Shown here in pieces: positions 61,154-64,000 of a DNA stretch of 64,000 nucleotides. This DNA is from an uncultured bacterium (GTDB lineage Bacteria > Cyanobacteriota > Vampirovibrionia > Gastranaerophilales > Gastranaerophilaceae): positions 1 to 64,000 of the forward strand of contig CASFGU010000003.1 of assembly GCA_949294395.1 (NCBI GenBank), in the 5' to 3' direction. Made by a program: the position numbers and the translations under genes. The notes beneath the pieces are model-generated. The model made no database searches, had not been told where the DNA came from, and worked only from the letters and a program-made list of their open reading frames with translations. Numbering within the stretch: position 1 is the stretch's first letter; each line of letters starts with the position of its first letter.

Positions 61154-61679
61154 AAGCAAAATATTCCATCATTGTATTTTCAAGTGATTTATTTATTTTT
61201 TGCGCACAGAGTTTAACAGACTTAGGGTTGTGAATTGCATCAATATATTCGTCCGGATATTTGTTTAATTCGATTGACAGGCTGCGTGTTAGAAGCAGTG
61301 CACGGTCTACATAAGGGCTTATTAAATATTGTCTGTCGTTTACAAAATTTTTTTCTGGTTTTTGTGCGATTTTTTGCGTGATTTTTGCAATAAATGAAAA
61401 TACCGGAAGATAACCGTCTGTTTCCGGAACAATTATTCCGTTAAGTTTGAACACATTTGTTCCGCCGTTGTTTATGCAGGCTATATTCACAAAATTGGAG
61501 TAATACTGGTTTTTAAAAGAATCGTATTTTTTAACAAGATTTTTGTATTCGGTCAGGTCGTTGCCGTCCTCATCGTCTTTAAGCTGGGTATTTAGATAAC
61601 GGACTGTGATATTTCTTTTGTCTTTAATTTTTTCAACAATACTGCTTGTATTTCGTGTGCCGGTAAATGATATTTGCAT
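61152..61679 (-). CDS. Orphan protein with ISFTG N-terminal motif
   Basis: No family is recognised for this 175-residue protein. It begins M-Q-I-S-F-T-G-T-R-N, the clearest example of the F-x-G start in this window. The rest is helical with one Cys and ends M-M-E-Y-F-A. AAAGGA precedes the ATG at 61679; the longer frame overlaps the tyrS leader. It is divergent from tyrS. Confidence 0.55.
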   Translation of the reverse strand: MQISFTGTRNTSSIVEKIKDKRNITVRYLNTQLKDDEDGNDLTEYKNLVKKYDSFKNQYYSNFVNIACINNGGTNVFKLNGIIVPETDGYLPVFSFIAKITQKIAQKPEKNFVNDRQYLISPYVDRALLLTRSLSIELNKYPDEYIDAIHNPKSVKLCAQKINKSLENTMMEYFA

Positions 61680-61766
61680 ATTTTTTCCTTTGTATCTAAC
61701 TGGTGTGTCCAATCTATGGAACACGATTTTTCATATTAAAACCTGCGTATAAAATTTTTTGCGGTT

Positions 61767-61795
61767 TTGTAAAGAAATTTTGTTTCTGTTACAAT
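61767..61795 (+). promoter_or_regulatory. Promoter for tyrS
   Basis: TTGTAA, 17 bp, TACAAT, then AAAGGAG and ATG. There is no T-box-like structure in the 25-bp leader. Confidence 0.6.
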
Positions 61796-61819
61796 CATTT
61801 TACTAAAAGGAGAGAAATT

Positions 61820-63043
61820 ATGGTTGAAATAAGACAGGAATTTTTGGAGCAGGCAAAGCATTTAACAAGAAATGCGGAAGTATTACCGGGCGGAATTGAA
61901 GAACTTGCAATCAAATTGCAGCATTCACATGATACAAACACTCCGTTGAGGGTAAAACTCGGTATGGATCCGACAAGACCGGATTTGCACCTCGGGCATA
62001 CCGTTGTTATGAGAAAATTAAGAGAATTTCAAAACCTCGGGCATAAGATTGTATTAATTGTCGGCGGTGCAACCGCAATGGTCGGCGACCCTTCCGGCAA
62101 ATCCGAAACAAGACCGGCTTTAACAAAAGAGCAGGTTGAAGAAAATGCCCAATCTTATTTTGAGCAGATGTCAAAAGTTCTGGATGTTTCAAAAGCGGAG
62201 GTTACAAATAACGCGGACTGGCTGCATAAGATGAGTTTTATTGATTTATTAAAGCTTGCTTCACAGGTAACTGTTGCGCAGATGATGACGCGTGACGATT
62301 TTGCAAAAAGATACGCAGAAGGAAAGCCTATTGCAATTCATGAATTTTTCTATCCTTTAATGCAGGCTTATGATTCAGTGGAAATTGATTCCGATATAGA
62401 ACTCGGCGGAACGGATCAGCGGTTTAATACTCTTCTCGGACGTGATATTCAGGCAGCTTACGGTAAAAAGTATCCTCAGCTTGTAATGCTTCTTCCTTTA
62501 TTGGAAGGTACGGACGGTGTTGTGAAAATGTCAAAAACTTATCCCGAACACTGTATTTCTCTGACGGATTCTGAATTTGATATGTTCGGAAAACTAATGA
62601 GTATTCCTGACAATATGATTTCGAGATACTTCAGCCTTCTGACTGACGCCACAAAAGAAGAACTTGAAACTATAGATAAACAGCTTGCGGAAGGTTCTGT
62701 AAACCCCCGCGACATCAAAATGAAATTAGCATACACAATTACCGCGGAATACCACGGCGAAGAAGGTGCAAAAAGAGGTCAGGACGCCTTTATAAATATA
62801 GTATCAAATAAGGGAATTCCCGATGATATAGAAGAAGTTTCAGGCATGAACGGCAAAGGTATTCTTGATGTGCTGGTTGAACTTAAATTTGTTCAGAGTA
62901 AAGGCGAAGCTAAACGTCTTATTCAGGGCGGCGGTGTAAAGATTAACGGAGAAAAGATTGCCGGTATGGCCTATACCCTTAACCTCACTGAAGATGTAGT
63001 ATTGCAGGCAGGGAAAAGAAAATTCATTAAGTTGAAGGGGTGA
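61820..63043 (+). CDS. tyrS: Tyrosyl-tRNA synthetase
   Basis: It charges tRNA-Tyr. The catalytic HIGH-equivalent is HLGH near residue 50, the KMSKS site is KMSKT near 236, and GGTDQRFN is between. A C-terminal S4 RNA-binding domain has ILDVLVELKFVQSKGEAKRLIQGGGVKING. At 407 residues it is normal. It is the TyrZ-like group by the N-terminal HDTNTPLRVKLGMDPTRPDLH. The ATG at 61820 follows AAAGGAG. The stop codon falls inside a repeat arm. Confidence 0.96.
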   Translation: MVEIRQEFLEQAKHLTRNAEVLPGGIEELAIKLQHSHDTNTPLRVKLGMDPTRPDLHLGHTVVMRKLREFQNLGHKIVLIVGGATAMVGDPSGKSETRPALTKEQVEENAQSYFEQMSKVLDVSKAEVTNNADWLHKMSFIDLLKLASQVTVAQMMTRDDFAKRYAEGKPIAIHEFFYPLMQAYDSVEIDSDIELGGTDQRFNTLLGRDIQAAYGKKYPQLVMLLPLLEGTDGVVKMSKTYPEHCISLTDSEFDMFGKLMSIPDNMISRYFSLLTDATKEELETIDKQLAEGSVNPRDIKMKLAYTITAEYHGEEGAKRGQDAFINIVSNKGIPDDIEEVSGMNGKGILDVLVELKFVQSKGEAKRLIQGGGVKINGEKIAGMAYTLNLTEDVVLQAGKRKFIKLKG

Positions 63044-63057
63044 AAGGTTGAAAAGTC
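63031..63057. repeat. Left arm of an inverted repeat bracketing the four-helix gene
   Basis: GTTGAAGGGGTGAAAGGTTG, then AAAAGTC. 23 of 27 bases match the inverse of 63448-63474. It contains the tyrS stop. Confidence 0.85.
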
Positions 63058-63059
63058 GA

Positions 63060-63449
63060 ATGGTTAATTTAAATGAATCATATAAATTTGGATTTGAAAA
63101 ATTGGATGTTTGGCAAAATTCAATAGAACTGGCAAAACAAATCTATGTTTTAACAGAATCATTCCCAAAAGAAGAATTATACGGGTTAACTTCACAGATA
63201 AGAAGGGCTGTAATTTCTGTTTCTTCAAATATTGCAGAAGGTTCTAGCAAGAATTCTTTCAAAGATCAGGCAAGATTTTCTGAAATATCATTTGGTAGTT
63301 TACTTGAAGTTTTAAATCAAATTATTTTGGCTCGTGAATTGGCTTATATAACAGAGGAAAGCTTTATTTCTTGTCGTAAGAATATTGAAATTATTTCAAG
63401 ACAACTGAATTCTTTGAAGAATTCACAATTAAGCAGAATTATAGATTAA
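63060..63449 (+). CDS. Four-helix-bundle protein (23S rRNA IVS-protein / Avd-like family)
   Basis: A 129-residue protein of the S23/IVP four-helix-bundle family: FEKLDVWQNSIELAKQIY, then FPKEELYGLTSQIRRAVISV and SSNIAEGSSKNS, and a C-terminal helix. Members lie in 23S rRNA intervening sequences or occur free, and relatives act in retroelements, though no reverse transcriptase is here. I chose ATG 63060; a TTG at 63048 is the alternative. It is bracketed by inverted repeats and its stop lies in the right arm. Confidence 0.9.
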   Translation: MVNLNESYKFGFEKLDVWQNSIELAKQIYVLTESFPKEELYGLTSQIRRAVISVSSNIAEGSSKNSFKDQARFSEISFGSLLEVLNQIILARELAYITEESFISCRKNIEIISRQLNSLKNSQLSRIID

Positions 63450-63474
63450 CTCTTCAACCATTCACCTCTTCAAC
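63448..63474. repeat. Right arm of the inverted repeat
   Basis: AACTCTTCAACCATTCACCT, then CTTCAAC. It is the inverse of 63031-63057 and contains the stop of the four-helix gene. Confidence 0.85.
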
Positions 63475-63509
63475 TTTTCATCTTTTGGTAAAATGTAAAG
63501 GACAATAAG

Positions 63510-64000
63510 ATGTTTAAGATACTTAAACGCGGAATAACAAAAGTAAAAGAAGATATTCAGGTAATCTACGACAAAGACCCTGCGGCAGAAAATCTGCTGG
63601 AGGTAATTCTTTGCTATCCGGGGCTGCATGCCCTGATAGCCTATAGGTTTGCCCACAGGCTATACAAATGGCATATCCCTTTAATCCCGCGGATAATTTC
63701 TTATATAACAAGGATTATAACGGGGATAGAAATTCATCCTGCTGCAAAAATAGGCAGAAGGTTTTTTATAGACCATGGTGAAGGTGTCGTAATCGGTGCG
63801 ACAACCGTAATCGGTGATGATGTCTTGATATATCAGCAGGTGACACTCGGCGGAACAGGCAAAGAACACGGCAAACGCCACCCGACACTGGGGCACGGCG
63901 TAATCGTCGGGGCAGGTGCAAAGGTTCTCGGTAATATTACGCTCGGAGATTACGTGAGAGTGGGCGCCGGTTCTGTTGTTGTGGAAGATGTTCCCGAGTA
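63510..64000 (+). CDS. cysE: Serine acetyltransferase CysE (truncated by the window end)
   Basis: This makes O-acetylserine for cysteine synthesis. The visible 163 residues begin M-F-K-I-L-K-R and contain [19 protein letters not shown] and the left-handed hexapeptide helix with [48 protein letters not shown] and [17 protein letters not shown] precedes the ATG. The rest of the gene lies outside the window. Confidence 0.95.
   Translation, partial: MFKILKRGITKVKEDIQVIYDKDPAAENLLEVILCYPGLHALIAYRFAHRLYKWHIPLIPRIISYITRIITGIEIHPAAKIGRRFFIDHGEGVVIGATTVIGDDVLIYQQVTLGGTGKEHGKRHPTLGHGVIVGAGAKVLGNITLGDYVRVGAGSVVVEDVPE

Noticed and set aside
63031-63474. Diversity-generating retroelement around the four-helix gene
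   Set aside because: Avd-like proteins are relatives, but there is no reverse transcriptase, template or variable repeat here; only the protein is seen.

Overview
The window reads as about 64 kb of a gene-dense, moderately AT-rich chromosome from a diderm bacterium. It most resembles the non-photosynthetic gut Cyanobacteria (Vampirovibrionia, order Gastranaerophilales). The pointers are a prepilin with the F-T-L-A-E core and a long hydrophobic helix, a cyanobacterial-style VKOR-thioredoxin fusion, outer-membrane machinery (RND pump with TolC, MCE/MlaD, MlaA), hybrid cluster protein, and several lineage-style orphan proteins with a short F-K/T-G motif near the N-terminus. This assignment is inference; no 16S gene is present.

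Layout. 1-6 kb: a prepilin whose leader runs in frame through about 500 bp of palindromic repeats, DAHP synthase, two TPR proteins, QueH and a VKOR-DsbA fusion. 6-12.5 kb: an MshEN-like protein with asparaginase, two LysM cell-wall hydrolases, uracil phosphoribosyltransferase and an MCE protein. 12.5-17.6 kb: RNA polymerase omega, purine nucleoside phosphorylase, an EF-hand protein, a large internally duplicated protein, and PlsY. 17.6-21.6 kb: an operon of a VWA protein, an FHA-like multi-pass membrane protein and TonB-like proteins, which I do not recognise as any described system. 21.7-29 kb: small secreted proteins, a LysM protein, a deiminase-like enzyme, a 2-keto acid decarboxylase, Hsp20 and an MlaA-hydrolase fusion. 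29-35 kb: a complete RND/TolC efflux operon. 35-45 kb: Hcp, YkgJ-type protein, tRNA-Gln, Nif3, CoaBC, guanylate kinase, a sensor kinase, an OPA-family transporter and a DnaQ-like exonuclease. 45-55 kb: thioredoxin, a 1215-residue orphan, and a regulatory cluster (pentapeptide protein, two response regulators, TPR protein, HD-GYP protein). 55-64 kb: glycosyltransferase, degenerate M48 peptidase, a repeat cluster, TFIIB-type zinc ribbon, phosphohexomutase, prephenate dehydratase, an orphan phage tail-fibre pair, TyrS, a four-helix-bundle gene bracketed by inverted repeats, and a truncated cysE.

The strongest unexplained signals are two. First, short palindromic repeats are embedded in coding frames (prepilin leader, Nif3, CoaBC) and at gene ends (pheA, tyrS, four-helix-bundle cassette). 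Second, a TATAAT-N6-ATG arrangement implies leaderless transcripts, including one 14-bp divergent spacer that would serve both guanylate kinase and a histidine kinase. aroF and pheA belong to aromatic amino-acid synthesis, plsY, mlaD and mlaA to envelope lipid homeostasis, and upp and punA to nucleotide salvage.
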